21,871 nt of DNA. It comes from JACCXG01 sp963785755. GTDB lineage: Bacteria; Acidobacteriota; Vicinamibacteria; Vicinamibacterales; 2-12-FULL-66-21. This document shows, one piece after another, positions 7,844 through 16,102 of the stretch. A program made the translations under genes and the position numbers. The stretch is taken from the NCBI GenBank assembly GCA_963785755.1, contig CAWAXG010000010.1, positions 1 through 21,871 on the forward strand, written 5' to 3'. The notes below the pieces were generated by a model. It ran no database searches, had not been told where the DNA came from, and saw only the letters and a list, made by a program, of their open reading frames with translations. Position 1 is the first letter of the stretch. Each line of letters opens with the position of its first letter.

Positions 7844-8191
7844 ATGTCTAATAAAGAACCTTCCAAGGCGGAAGTCCTGCGCGGCACGCTCGACTTGATG
7901 GTGTTGCAGACACTCGCTGCGCTGGGGCCGCAGCACGGCTACGCCATCGGCGCCCGGCTCGAGCAGGTCTCGTCGGGCGCGCTCACGCTGAACATGGGCA
8001 CGCTGTACCCGGGCCTGATGCGCCTGGAGCAGCAGGGCCTGGTCAAAGCCGAGTGGGGTGTCACCGACAACAACCGCCAGGCGCGCTTCTACGCCATCAC
8101 CGCCGCCGGACGCCGGCGGCTCGCCGCCGAGAAGAAGGCGTGGGATCAGATGGTGTCCGTCATGCACACGCTCTTCGAGGATCCGGCATGA
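7844..8191 (+). CDS. PadR-family transcriptional regulator
   Basis: A 115-residue winged-helix repressor. The family signature is clear: LRGTLDLMVLQTL (13-25), GPQHGYAIGARLE (28-40), LNMGTLYPGLMRLEQQGLVKAEWG (49-72, recognition helix and wing) and RRARFY-like wing residues RQARFYAITAAGRRRL (79-94). It is the short type with a single C-terminal dimerisation helix. Its TGA overlaps the ATG of the downstream permease by the ATGA arrangement, so the two form one operon. In Acidobacteriota this pairing of PadR with a large duplicated MacB/FtsX permease is very common; PadR presumably represses the transporter until an unknown ligand or stress appears. A promoter and a dyad lie immediately upstream. 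Confidence 0.93.
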   Translation: MSNKEPSKAEVLRGTLDLMVLQTLAALGPQHGYAIGARLEQVSSGALTLNMGTLYPGLMRLEQQGLVKAEWGVTDNNRQARFYAITAAGRRRLAAEKKAWDQMVSVMHTLFEDPA

Positions 8192-9146
8192 CGCCCCCAG
8201 GAGGTCTGCTCCTCGCTTCGGGAGTGGACACGGCGGGTATGGGGCGCGCTCAGTGGCCGGCGGACCGACCATGACCTGCAGCGCGAGCTTGCCGGACACC
8301 TCGCCCTCGCTGAAGACGAGCTCCGGCGGCAGGGCCACGCGCCGAACGACGCCGCGCGACTCGCCCGGGCCGCCGCCGGCGGCCGCATCCAGGCGCTCGA
8401 AGCGCTGCGCGAACAGCGCGGCCTGCCCTGGCTCGCCTCGTCGTGGCTCGATGTCAGGCTCGGGCTCCGCCTGCTCGTCCGCAACTGGGGGCTGACGCTG
8501 GTCGGCGGGCTGGCGATGTCCGTGGCGATCGGCATCGCGGCGGTCGTGTTCGCCGCGTTCGACGTCCTCCTGTGGACTCCGCTTCCGCTCGAAGAGGGCG
8601 ACCGGATCGTCGCCATCCAGATCTGGGACCGCGAGGCCGGTCAGCGGCGGGACACGGCGTGGCAGGACATCGAGCGTTGGCGCGCCAGCCTGCAATCGGT
8701 CGATGATGTCGGCGCCTTCCAGACGATCCGGCGCAACGTGATCACGGCCGACGGATCGGTCGAACTCGTGGCGGTCGCCGAGATCTCGGCCGCCGGGTTC
8801 CGGGTTGCGAGGGTGCCGCCGCTCATCGGCCGGGTCATCGTCGACGCCGACCTGGCGCCCGGCGCCGCCCCCGTCATCGTCATCGGCCACGACGTCTGGC
8901 AGCGGCGCTTCGCCGGCGCGCGAGACGTCATCGGACGCGAGCTGCGGCTCGGCGAGGCCGTGCACACCGTCGTCGGCGTCATGCCGGACGGCTTCCAGTT
9001 CCCGTACAACTTCCGGTACTGGGTTCCGCTGCGGCGCGGGGCCGACGAGATGCTGCGCAACGCCGGTCCCGAAGGCGTCGTCTTCGGCCGGCTCGCGCCG
9101 GACGCGACGCTCGCGCGCGCGCATGCGGAGGTTTCGGCGCTCGGGA
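8188..9146 (+). CDS. ADOP-type MacB/FtsX permease, 5' part (frameshifted)
   Basis: This is the first portion of a duplicated ABC-type permease. The natural start is the ATG at 8188, overlapping the padR stop. Its frame dies at 8274, but dropping one C from the CCCCC run at 8194-8198 joins it to a frame open to 9346. That second frame shows the usual ADOP N-terminus: a Trp/Arg-rich amphipathic prefix, DHDLQRELAGHLALAEDELRR and EALREQRGLPWL. Next comes a membrane helix (about 8485-8575) and the MacB periplasmic core with VVGVMPDGFQFPYNFRYWVPL. At about 9138-9150 similarity changes frame again. The intact ATG-started ORF in this part is 8516-9346. No ATP-binding subunit is adjacent, as usual for ADOP proteins, whose substrates are mostly unknown. 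Confidence 0.75.
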
Positions 9147-10968
9147 TCCTCCCGTCGGCAATCCCTCGGTCAGTGCGTCGAGCGAGGCGCGGCCGAACGC
9201 CGAGGCGACCGGAGCGCGCGTGGTGCCGTACACGTTTGCCTTCACGGGGGACTTCGAACGCGGCGAGTTGGGCCTGCTCTGGTCGCTGTCCAGTCTCGCA
9301 CTCGTATTGCTGCTGCTGCCGCCCTGCGCGAACATCGCGATCCTGAACTACGCGCGCACCGTCACGCGGCAGCAGGAGTTCGCCGCCCGCCACGCCCTCG
9401 GCGGCAGCCGCGCGCGGATCGTCTGGCAGCTCTTCATCGAGGCGCTCGTGCTTACGGCCGCGGCCGCCGGTGTCGCCCTGCTGATCCTGCGCGTTGTGTC
9501 GGTCGTGGTGGCCGGGCGCCTGCAGGACATCCCCGGTGGCCCGCCGTTCTGGATGACCTTCGACATTTCGTACCGCACCCTTCTCTTCGTCGCCGGACTG
9601 GCCGTGGCCGGGGCCGCCGTGTCCGGCCTCGTGCCGGCGCTCCAGGCCACGGGGCGCCTGGCGCGGCTCGGCGCCGGCGCGCTCGCCGGACGGACCAGCC
9701 TGCGGCTGGGCGCCACGTGGACGACGCTGGTGATCGCGCAGGTCGCCTTCTCGGTCGGCGTGCTGCCGCTGGCCGCCGAACTCGCCTGGGGCACGCTGCG
9801 AACCGGCGCCGTCGGCCCGGGCTTCGCCGCCGAGGAGTTTGCGACCGCACGTGTCGCGCTGGAAGAGGGCCGGTTCGTGCTCAATGCCCGAGAGACGCCA
9901 CGGCAAATGGCCGGCGAGCCGGAGGAGGCGCGGCGACAACGCGCCGCGCTCTTTGGCAATCGCCAGCGCGAGCTGGCGCGACGGCTTCTGGTCGACCCGG
10001 GCATTCTCGACGTAGCGGCCGCCCTGCGCCCGCCCGGCGAGGAACCCTGGGTGTTCGTCGACATCGAGGGCCGCGACGTGCCGACCGAGGCGCTCAACGG
10101 GCGGCTGCCGGGCTTCCCCGCCCGGTTCAACCAGGTCGATGCCTCCTTTTTCGAGATCTATCAGGTGCCGACCCTTATCGGCCGCGGATTCGCCGAGGGC
10201 GACGTCGCGGCGGAGCCCGATGCGGTCATTGTCAACCGCAACTTCGCCGACACCATCGCCCCCGGCGGCAACGCGCTCGGACGCCGTTTCCGGTACGTCC
10301 GTGCGATGGACGGCGAGTGGCTGCACGGCCCGGAAGCGGACCGCTGGTACGAAGTGGTCGGCGTCGTCGGTAATCTGCCCGTGACGACCGACGCACGGGT
10401 GGCGTACCATCCGGCCGCCCCGGGTCAGATCCATCCCGCGAACCTGCAGCTTCGCTTGAGAGGCGGTCCGGCCGGTCTCGCGGAACGCCTCCGCGACGTC
10501 GCCGCGAGCGTCGACCCGGCGCTGCACGTCGACGAGGTCCGCACGTTGGCCGAGATCTATCGCGACCACCGCTTCGGCGACAACCTTGGCGCCATCACCA
10601 TCGGCGCGGTCACCGGCAGCGTACTGCTGCTCTCGGCCGCCGGCCTGTACGCGCTCATGGCGTTCACGGTCGCGCAGCGCAGGCGTGAGATCGGTATCCG
10701 TTCGGCCCTGGGCGCCCAGCCGGGCCAGTTGGTGGCGGCTGTGTTCAGGCGCGCCTTCTGGCAGATCGGTGCCGGCTCGGCCGTGGGGATGCTCGCCGCG
10801 TACCTCGTCGGCCGGTACGTGCCGATCGAGCAGATCGGCGGCTTGCCGATTCCCGGCGTGCTCCCCGGCGCGGCCGCGTTCATGCTGCTCGTCGGCGTCC
10901 TCGCGTCGCTGGGTCCTGCCCGACGCGGCCTCCGCATCGATCCCACCGAAGCGTTGCGAAGCGAGTAG
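9147..10968 (+). CDS. ADOP-type MacB/FtsX permease, 3' part
   Basis: This is the continuation of the same permease in the frame of the original ATG; the ATG-started ORF within it is 9220-10968. In order it carries the first FtsX unit (LSSLALVLLLLPPCANIAILNYARTV, then GGSRARIVWQLFIEALVLTAA), a second periplasmic core from about 9800 (QVDASFFEIYQVPTLIGRGF, DAVIVNRNFADTIAPGGNALGRRF, WYEVVGVVGNL), and the second FtsX unit (LLLSAAGLYALMAFTVAQRRREIGIRSALGA, then ILPG-like turn and final helix). It ends LRIDPTEALRSE, the typical ADOP tail. Summed with the 5' part this gives about 926 codons, a normal length for the family. If the two shifts are sequencing errors the gene is intact. Confidence 0.88.
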
Positions 10969-11104
10969 GGGGACCGCAGGCCTGGTGGACGCCGGCCCCT
11001 GAGGTCGTAGCTCTATTGCGCCACCGAACCGTCCCGGAGTCTCGCGGCGAGAGCCTCCGCACATCATTCATCGTTTCTGCCAGGGCTCCGTCACTTCGCG
11101 GAGT

Positions 11105-11129
11105 TCCGGACCGTTCCGGAAGCTCCGGA
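11105..11129. repeat. Three TCCGGA palindromes spaced one helical turn apart
   Basis: TCCGGA occurs at 11105-11110, 11115-11120 and 11124-11129, that is at spacings of 10 and 9 bases, the middle copy being part of TTCCGGAA. Each unit is a perfect palindrome. Phasing on one DNA face upstream of a regulator gene suggests a cooperative protein-binding site, but no binding protein can be named. Confidence 0.4.
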
Positions 11130-11159
11130 AGAACGGCCGCAAAGACTGCTAGTGCGCAA

Positions 11160-11184
11160 GATGGCGATGGTCAGAATCGCCATC
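11160..11184 (+). promoter_or_regulatory. Perfect hairpin with 9-bp stem upstream of the receiver-PP2C gene
   Basis: GATGGCGAT (11160-11168) and ATCGCCATC (11176-11184) pair perfectly around a 7-base loop. No run of T follows on either side, so a classical intrinsic terminator is unlikely. It lies about 80 bases before the next start codon and could be an operator or a leader RNA structure. Confidence 0.4.
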
Positions 11185-11266
11185 GCGGTAAAGCCTGAAG
11201 CCTTTCCCGCGCCGCCGGGCCCTCCGTCGCCGCAGTCGTCACGAAGCAGGGCCGAGTCGCACGAAG

Positions 11267-12436
11267 ATGCAGGCACGCCGATCTAAGCTACTCGCCGCGA
11301 TGTCCGACGCGAACGCCGCACGCCTCCTCATCGCCGACGACCAGACGGATGTGCTGGAGGCGTTGCGCTTGCTCCTGACGCAGGAGAACTTTTCACTGCA
11401 GCTGGTGACGTCGCCGGCCGCGGTGGTCGAGCGCGTCCAGGCAGAGAAGTGGGATGCCGTGCTGATGGACCTCAACTACTCGCGCGATACGACGTCGGGC
11501 GAAGAGGGCCTGCGGCTCCTCACGCGGATCCGTACCGAGCAGCCCGACCTGCCGATTGTCGTGATGACAGCGTGGGGAAACATCGATCTGGCCGTTGAGG
11601 CGATGCGCGTTGGCGCGCAGAGCTTCGTGCAGAAGCCCTGGGACAATCGCGCATTGATTCAGATTCTCGAGCGCGAGGTTGCCGAAGGACGCGGCGCACG
11701 CGCCCGCAGCGATCGGCATGCCAGCGAACAGCAGGATGCATTGAGCATCCAGCGGGCGTTGATGCCGGCGACGCTGCCGGTGACGGAACGCTTCGAGGTC
11801 GTTGGCGCCTGGCAGCCCGCCGGGACCCTTGGCGGCGACACCTACGACGCGTTCCAGTTCGGCGCAGATGTCATCGGCCTTTCCATCGCCGACATTGCCG
11901 GGAAGGGGCTGCCGGCGGCGCTCCTCATGTCCAGCCTGCAGGCCTCCGTGCGGGCCTTTGCGCTGGATGCATCGCCGCCTCAGGCGGTGTGCGCCAGCGT
12001 CAACCGCCTGTTGTGCGGGCAGATGATCGCTGGTCGCTTCGCCACCCTGGTGTACCTGCGACTCGACGCCGCACGCGGCGAGATCCGCTACGCCAATGCC
12101 GGTCACAATCCGCCGCTCCTCGCGCGGGCGGATGGGCGCGTCGAAGCGCTGCGATCGACCGGCACGGTTCTCGGCGTGTTTCCCGACGCCGAATACGCGG
12201 GCGCCCGAGCAGCGCTGCACATCGGTGACCGGCTCCTCCTCTACACGGACGGCATCACCGAGGCGAGGGGCGTCGACGGAGAGGAGTTCGGCGAGGAACG
12301 GTTGTCCGATGCGCTCGCGCGCCACCGGCATCTCGATGGCGCCGGACTCCACGCCGCCGTGATTGGCGAGGTCAGACGATTCGCGACAGCCGGGTTCGAG
12401 GACGACGCCACGCTGCTTGCCGTGGCGGTTCGCTGA
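11267..12436 (+). CDS. Response regulator with PP2C/RsbU-type phosphatase output
   Basis: A 389-residue cytoplasmic signalling protein. Residues about 19-135 form a receiver: acidic pair Asp24-Asp25, phosphoacceptor Asp68 in VLMDLNYSRD, Thr101 and Lys123 in FVQKPWD. After a charged linker, residues about 160-389 form a SpoIIE/RsbU-type PP2C phosphatase. It has QRALMP (162-167), GGDTYDAF (189-196), IADIAGKG (207-214), YANAGHNPPLL (275-285), LLYTDGITEAR (324-334) and EDDATLLAV (378-386), which keep the metal-binding aspartates. Such proteins dephosphorylate an anti-sigma antagonist in partner-switching pathways, but no STAS or anti-sigma gene is in this window. Start is uncertain: ATG at 11267, or 11300, both with poor ribosome sites. 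The partner kinase is not evident. Confidence 0.92.
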   Translation: MQARRSKLLAAMSDANAARLLIADDQTDVLEALRLLLTQENFSLQLVTSPAAVVERVQAEKWDAVLMDLNYSRDTTSGEEGLRLLTRIRTEQPDLPIVVMTAWGNIDLAVEAMRVGAQSFVQKPWDNRALIQILEREVAEGRGARARSDRHASEQQDALSIQRALMPATLPVTERFEVVGAWQPAGTLGGDTYDAFQFGADVIGLSIADIAGKGLPAALLMSSLQASVRAFALDASPPQAVCASVNRLLCGQMIAGRFATLVYLRLDAARGEIRYANAGHNPPLLARADGRVEALRSTGTVLGVFPDAEYAGARAALHIGDRLLLYTDGITEARGVDGEEFGEERLSDALARHRHLDGAGLHAAVIGEVRRFATAGFEDDATLLAVAVR

Positions 12437-12458
12437 GGAGAGCCCCGGCGGCCGCGGG

Positions 12459-12479
12459 CGCAGCGGCGCGCCGCCTGCG
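12459..12479 (+). terminator. GC hairpin after the receiver-PP2C gene
   Basis: CGCAGCGGCG is followed directly by CGCCGCCTGCG, giving a stem of about eight pairs with one bulge, 23 bases after the stop at 12436. No U-tract follows, so at most it slows polymerase or protects the mRNA end. Confidence 0.3.
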
Positions 12480-12613
12480 ACGCCAGCGCGAAGACGTGAT
12501 GCCGGTCGTGGATGGTCCCGACGGCGTGCCTCAGACGGAGGTCGACCTGTCCGCCGATGTCCGAGTGGTCATGGCACCTGCGAACTCCCTGTGCGCAAGA
12601 GCCACTCGAAACC

Positions 12614-12631
12614 TATCAACGCCGGTTGATA
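12614..12631. terminator. Perfect palindrome between convergent genes
   Basis: TATCAAC (12614-12620) and GTTGATA (12625-12631) are perfect inverted arms around GCCG. The site lies between two genes that converge (ends at 12436 and 12674), so it could serve both as a hairpin or be a protein-binding dyad. There is no U-run on either side. Confidence 0.3.
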
Positions 12632-12673
12632 CCTCCTCCGCATCCACCAGCCGTCATCCGCATGGCGGCGCGA

Positions 12674-13021
12674 TCACTCCGGTGCTGACAGCCGGCGCCG
12701 CACCGCCAGCAGGTCGTCTTTGAGAAAGTAGCCGCACGCGCCCGCCTGTCGCGCGGCGGCCCGCCAACGCTCATCGTCGTACTGGGTGACGATGAGGATC
12801 CGCGCCTTGGGCCAGGCGGCCCGAATCCGTCGGGTCGCCTCGATGCCGCCCAGCCGTTCCATGTGCAAATCCATCAGCGTCCAGTCGGGCTGCTCGACCG
12901 CATACGCCGCCACCGCCTGTTCACCGTCGGTGCACTCGACAATCGCGTCCGCCAGGTCTGACAAGAGCTGTGTCAACAACCGACACATGTGCGGGTTGTC
13001 TTCGACAATCATCAGCTTCAT
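12674..13021 (-). CDS. Receiver-only response regulator
   Basis: A 115-residue stand-alone CheY-like receiver. The acidic pair is Glu7-Asp8 in MIVEDNP, the phosphoacceptor is Asp51 in TLMDLHM, the switch threonine is Thr79 in IVTQYDD and the conserved lysine is Lys101 in GYFLKDDLL. There is no DNA-binding or enzymatic output, so it would act by protein contact or as a phosphate shuttle. The C-terminal helix ends RRRLSAPE. It lies 137 bases downstream of the sugar-binding protein on the same strand. A second copy exists in broken form near 17979-18190; the first 29 coding bases match at 27 positions. No clear Shine-Dalgarno precedes the ATG. Confidence 0.88.
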   Translation of the reverse strand: MKLMIVEDNPHMCRLLTQLLSDLADAIVECTDGEQAVAAYAVEQPDWTLMDLHMERLGGIEATRRIRAAWPKARILIVTQYDDERWRAAARQAGACGYFLKDDLLAVRRRLSAPE

Positions 13022-13032
13022 CGGTCACGCTT

Positions 13033-13158
13033 TCAGGGAGCTGGCACCTGCTGCGGTCTGACCACAGCGGCCAGCGTCAGCGTGGTGCCGGCGGCCTTCA
13101 CGATCGTGACATCCTTCTCCGGCATGTGTGCGAGCGGACCGAAGCTGATGTCGCATGG
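13033..13158 (-). pseudogene. Coding-like tail in frame after the TGA of the binding protein
   Basis: Directly after the TGA of the sugar-binding gene the same frame stays open for 41 codons to a TGA at 13033-13035. It reads SFGPLAHMPEKDVTIVKAAG and then TTLTLAAVVRP before ending QQVPAP. Third-codon positions are about 83% G or C by my count, as in real genes here, while the overlapping frames are not. The GTTLTL element resembles the last strand of a histidine kinase ATPase domain, and a response regulator follows immediately, so it may be the end of a lost kinase. Alternatives are a C-terminal extension cut off by a nonsense change, or chance. Confidence 0.35.
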
Positions 13159-14181
13159 TCAGATGAGGAACTGCTCCTCCATCCACAGCATCCCCGGGGC
13201 GTTCGTCTTGGTGACGATCGGGCCGTCGATGACGATCTGCTTCGGGATCGGGAGGCCGGTCTTCGGCCCTCGCGCAGCGGCGACGCCGGCGACGATGGCG
13301 CCGCCGTGGATGCGGCAGGAGGAATTGCGGACCGTGGCGTGCATGCGGCCGTCGACCACCGCCTGGATGGCCTGCGGCATCGCGTCCACGCCGCCAATCA
13401 GGATCTCGGTACGCCCGTGCGCGTTCATGACGTTGGCCGCGGCGAGCGCCATGTCGTCGTTGTGGAAGAACGCGGCATCGATCTTCGAGAACGTGGTGAG
13501 GTACGTCTCCCAGAGTTGCGCCGTTTTCGCGACGTCCCAATCCGCCGGATCGGTCGCCAGGACCGCGACACCAGGGAACCTGTCGATGACCGATTGGAAT
13601 CCGCGCGCACGCCCCTGCGCACCGGTGTGTCCGAGCGCGCCCTGCGTCATGATGATCGTGCCCTGGCCGCCGATCGCGTCCACGAGCGCCTGGGTGACCG
13701 CGGCGCCCATGAAGTCGTTGTCGGGAGCAAGAAACGTGAGGACGTCGATCTGATCGAGCGGCGCGATCAGCGTGTCCATATCAATCACGGGGATACCGGC
13801 CTCAATCATCCTGACGACGGGCTCGGTGATCGTGTTGATGTCCACCGCCTGGATGGCGACGAAGTCCCACTTTTCAGATGCGATCTCTTCGACCAACGCC
13901 AGCTGTTTCGTGGCCGACAGCTCGGGGTCGAACCAGGTGACGTCGACGTTGAACAGCCGGCCCCAGTACTCGGCGGCCTCTTTCCCTTGCGCGCACCAGC
14001 TGACCTGCAAGCCGATGTTCGAGAACGCGGCGCGCAGCCGCCTGCGTGAGTGGGCTGCACTGGCGCCCTGCTGCGCGCCGGCGAGGAGGTTGACGCCTCC
14101 GAAGGCCGCGATGCCGGTCGCCGCTGCGGCTAGTTGGAATAAATCGCGTCTGCCGGGCTGAAAGCGAGACTCTGGATGCAT
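13159..14181 (-). CDS. Periplasmic sugar-binding protein (RbsB/Peripla_BP_4 type)
   Basis: A 340-residue exported binding protein of the type I periplasmic-binding fold. Residues 11-40 (RRDLFQLAAAATGIAAFGG) form a Tat-like or long Sec signal with a twin arginine. The body shows the family pattern: VAIQAVDINTITEPVVRMIEAGIPVIDMD (about 106-135), then LGHTGAQGRARGFQSVI, AAFFHNDDMALAAANVM (about 238-254), GVDAMPQAIQAVVDGRMHATV (about 265-285). GAGG 6 bases before the ATG at 14181 supports the start. No ABC permease or ATPase gene is nearby, so it may deliver its ligand to a sensor or to a distant transporter. It lies between a secreted protein gene (40 bases) and a receiver gene. Confidence 0.88.
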   Translation of the reverse strand: MHPESRFQPGRRDLFQLAAAATGIAAFGGVNLLAGAQQGASAAHSRRRLRAAFSNIGLQVSWCAQGKEAAEYWGRLFNVDVTWFDPELSATKQLALVEEIASEKWDFVAIQAVDINTITEPVVRMIEAGIPVIDMDTLIAPLDQIDVLTFLAPDNDFMGAAVTQALVDAIGGQGTIIMTQGALGHTGAQGRARGFQSVIDRFPGVAVLATDPADWDVAKTAQLWETYLTTFSKIDAAFFHNDDMALAAANVMNAHGRTEILIGGVDAMPQAIQAVVDGRMHATVRNSSCRIHGGAIVAGVAAARGPKTGLPIPKQIVIDGPIVTKTNAPGMLWMEEQFLI

Positions 14182-14197
14182 TGCGTCCTCAATTTCT

Positions 14198-14218
14198 GAC
14201 TCCGGACTCCGGGCTCCG
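14198..14218. repeat. Three tandem 7-bp units (GACTCCG)
   Basis: GACTCCG (14198-14204), GACTCCG (14205-14211) and GGCTCCG (14212-14218) follow each other without gaps in the 40 bases between the secreted-protein stop and the binding-protein start. Such short tandems change copy number easily and could affect spacing in the intergenic mRNA. No function is evident. Confidence 0.6.
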
Positions 14219-14221
14219 GGT

Positions 14222-14671
14222 CTAGTTGGTGCTCACCCTGTGCAGCACGATCGTGCTCACCGGGCTGCCGTCCGGCAAGGTCGCGGTCTCGATCATCAGG
14301 CCGCGCTCGACCAGCTCGAACCTGAGGTGCAACTGGACCGTCGCGCCGTTGTTGAAGCACTGGATGATGAGCGAGTTCGACTGCATCACAGTTCGACTGA
14401 CGACCGTGCCGTCATCGAAGCTGGCAAAGCCGCGATCCGTGCTGTCGCAGAGATGAAGCAGGGTGTCGCGGGCCGCGAGCGCGTACGTGCCGTCGGTGCG
14501 CAGGATGAGACTGCGCCGCGCGTCGCCGCCGTCGGAGGGGTCCACGCCCATCCAATACCCTTGAAAATCGGCGTGGCCCCGGGACGGCGCCGACGCCTGA
14601 TCCGACCTGGCCGACATGCCTGCCATGAGAACGACTCCGAGAACACTGGCGGTGACGAGTGCGGTTCGCAT
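14222..14671 (-). CDS. Small secreted protein of unknown function
   Basis: A 149-residue exported protein. Residues 1-22 are a signal peptide (MRTALVTASVLGVVLMAGMSARS). The mature part begins with an Ala/Ser-rich stretch and then DFQGYWMGVDPSDGGDARRS, followed by alternating beta strands up to TIVLHRVSTN. This resembles small lipocalin-like or 'YWMG' beta-barrel proteins, but I do not recognise a named family. It has two cysteines (LLHLCDST and IIQCFNN) that could form a disulfide. AGGAGG 7 bases upstream makes the start certain. It is 34 bases after the HAF-repeat gene and 40 before the binding-protein gene, so the three are likely one operon. Confidence 0.82.
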   Translation of the reverse strand: MRTALVTASVLGVVLMAGMSARSDQASAPSRGHADFQGYWMGVDPSDGGDARRSLILRTDGTYALAARDTLLHLCDSTDRGFASFDDGTVVSRTVMQSNSLIIQCFNNGATVQLHLRFELVERGLMIETATLPDGSPVSTIVLHRVSTN

Positions 14672-14705
14672 ACCTTGGCCTCCTGCATGATGGTAGAGCG
14701 ATACG

Positions 14706-16054
14706 CTATCGCTGGGAGGACGCGGGTGACGGCGCCCACAGCACCGCGTGCAGCGCGTTCGTCTTCTTGTCGAACGTAAGGCCGGCGAACAACCCGTTCG
14801 AGCTCGCCACGTTCACTGTCTCGAACCGCCCCAGTGAGGGCATCTCGACCATCCCGACGTCCGCGGTCCAGATGAACGCGTGCCGCCGGTGTCCCTTGGT
14901 GCCGCTCTCGCCGATGATTGCGCCAGTCTCAGTGACGAAATCGCCCCTGCTGTTTATTCCGCCGAGGGTTCCCAGGTCGATCAGGCCACCGTCTTCTGTC
15001 CACGCGATCGCGTGCTCGTCGCCGCTCGGGGTCTTGCTGTAGCCGGTGACCAGCCCCGATGAGTTGAGGTGAGAGGCCCAGCTGAAATCGCCTCCAAGCG
15101 TGCCGATATCAACGAGCCCGTTTGCCTTTGACCACACGAACCCGTGCGTCTCGCCGCTCGCCGTCGTGCCGAACCCGACGATCGTGCCGGCGTCGTTGAT
15201 CGCCGTGGGCCTGATCTCTTCTCCGCCCAGGGAACCGATGTCTTCGAGTCCATTCTCCTGCGACCAGAAAAAGGTCCCCTGCGTGAAATCCCCCGTGTCG
15301 TCCGTCCTCAGCACGGTGCCGGTCAGCTCGCCATGCCCATTCATGTGCTCCGGCAGCAGGTCCTCCCGCACCGTGTCCGGGCTGATCGTGCCGATATCCG
15401 CAAGGCCTGCCGTCTTCGTCCACGCGAAAATGCGCCAGCCGGTTTCAGCAGAGATGGATCCGATGATCAGACTGCCGTCCTCGGTCGCGAAGCGTCCGGT
15501 GCTGTCGACGAGACCGGTCGGATCGAGATCCACGATGCCGCCGGCCTTGGTCCACATGAACGCATGTTCAGGTCCGCCAGGGATGCTCGAGATGCCGACC
15601 ACCAGACCGCTGCTCGTGACGTCTTGCGGAATGGTGAGGCCGCCGCCGAGATCGCCAATCGTGACGAGGCCTTCCGCAGGAGTCCATATGAAGCCAAGCA
15701 GCTCTCCCCCGGGCGTATCGGCGGCGCCGGTAACGATGCCGTTCACGCTGACGCCGGTGACAAGGCTCTCGGTGCCCCCGAGCGTGGGCACGACGAAGCC
15801 GGTCTGCGCGCTCCAGACGAAGCTGAGACTCCGAACCGCTCCTGGAGGTTGCCGGCAACGACTCCGTTGTCGCTGATCAAATGCGCGGAGCTGGCGACGT
15901 TCGCTCCGGTGTCTAGCTGCGTGATCGTGTAGGTCTGCTCGGCCAGTGGTTTCTGCTCGCCCGAGTCGCCAGCTGACAGCGGGGACGCGAGCAATCCGAT
16001 GGCACCCCACAGACACAGCACCGTGACCGTGGCTCCTGGTGATACAAGCTTCAT
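14706..16054 (-). CDS. Secreted HAF-repeat protein (one frameshift near 15830)
   Basis: This is a roughly 449-codon exported protein built from tandem HAF repeats. Units include VPTLGGTESLVTGVSVNG, IGDLGGGLTIPQDVTSSG, IGSLGGEEIRPTAINDAG, IGTLGGDFSWASHLNSSG and LGTLGGINSRGDF, alternating with HAFMWTK, HGFVWSK and HAFIWTA strands, as expected for a beta-propeller-like extracellular domain. The N-terminus lies in another frame: ATG at 16054, a signal peptide MKLVSPGATVTVLCLWGAIG, then TYTITQLDTGANVASS up to GNLQERFG. A one-base shift at about 15826-15842 joins it to the main frame. AGAGGAGG 6 bases before 16054 supports that start. Surface location is likely; the binding partner is unknown. Confidence 0.85.
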
Positions 16055-16102
16055 CGACGACCTCCTCTTTCGATCCGGTTTCGGCTCAGGAACAACTGCT
16101 CG

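Larger units (their letters stand above)
10969..11266. other. Intergenic region upstream of the receiver-PP2C gene
   Basis: About 300 bases without a credible gene. It holds three helically phased TCCGGA palindromes and a perfect 9-bp stem hairpin, listed separately. The first bases after the permease stop can fold AGGGG against CCCCT (10968-11000), a weak terminator candidate with no U-run. Confidence 0.5.

Noticed and set aside
8641..11067. An 808-codon minus-strand open frame under the permease
   Set aside because: Low-complexity Arg/Gly/His composition with no domain; it is the antisense of the ADOP permease.
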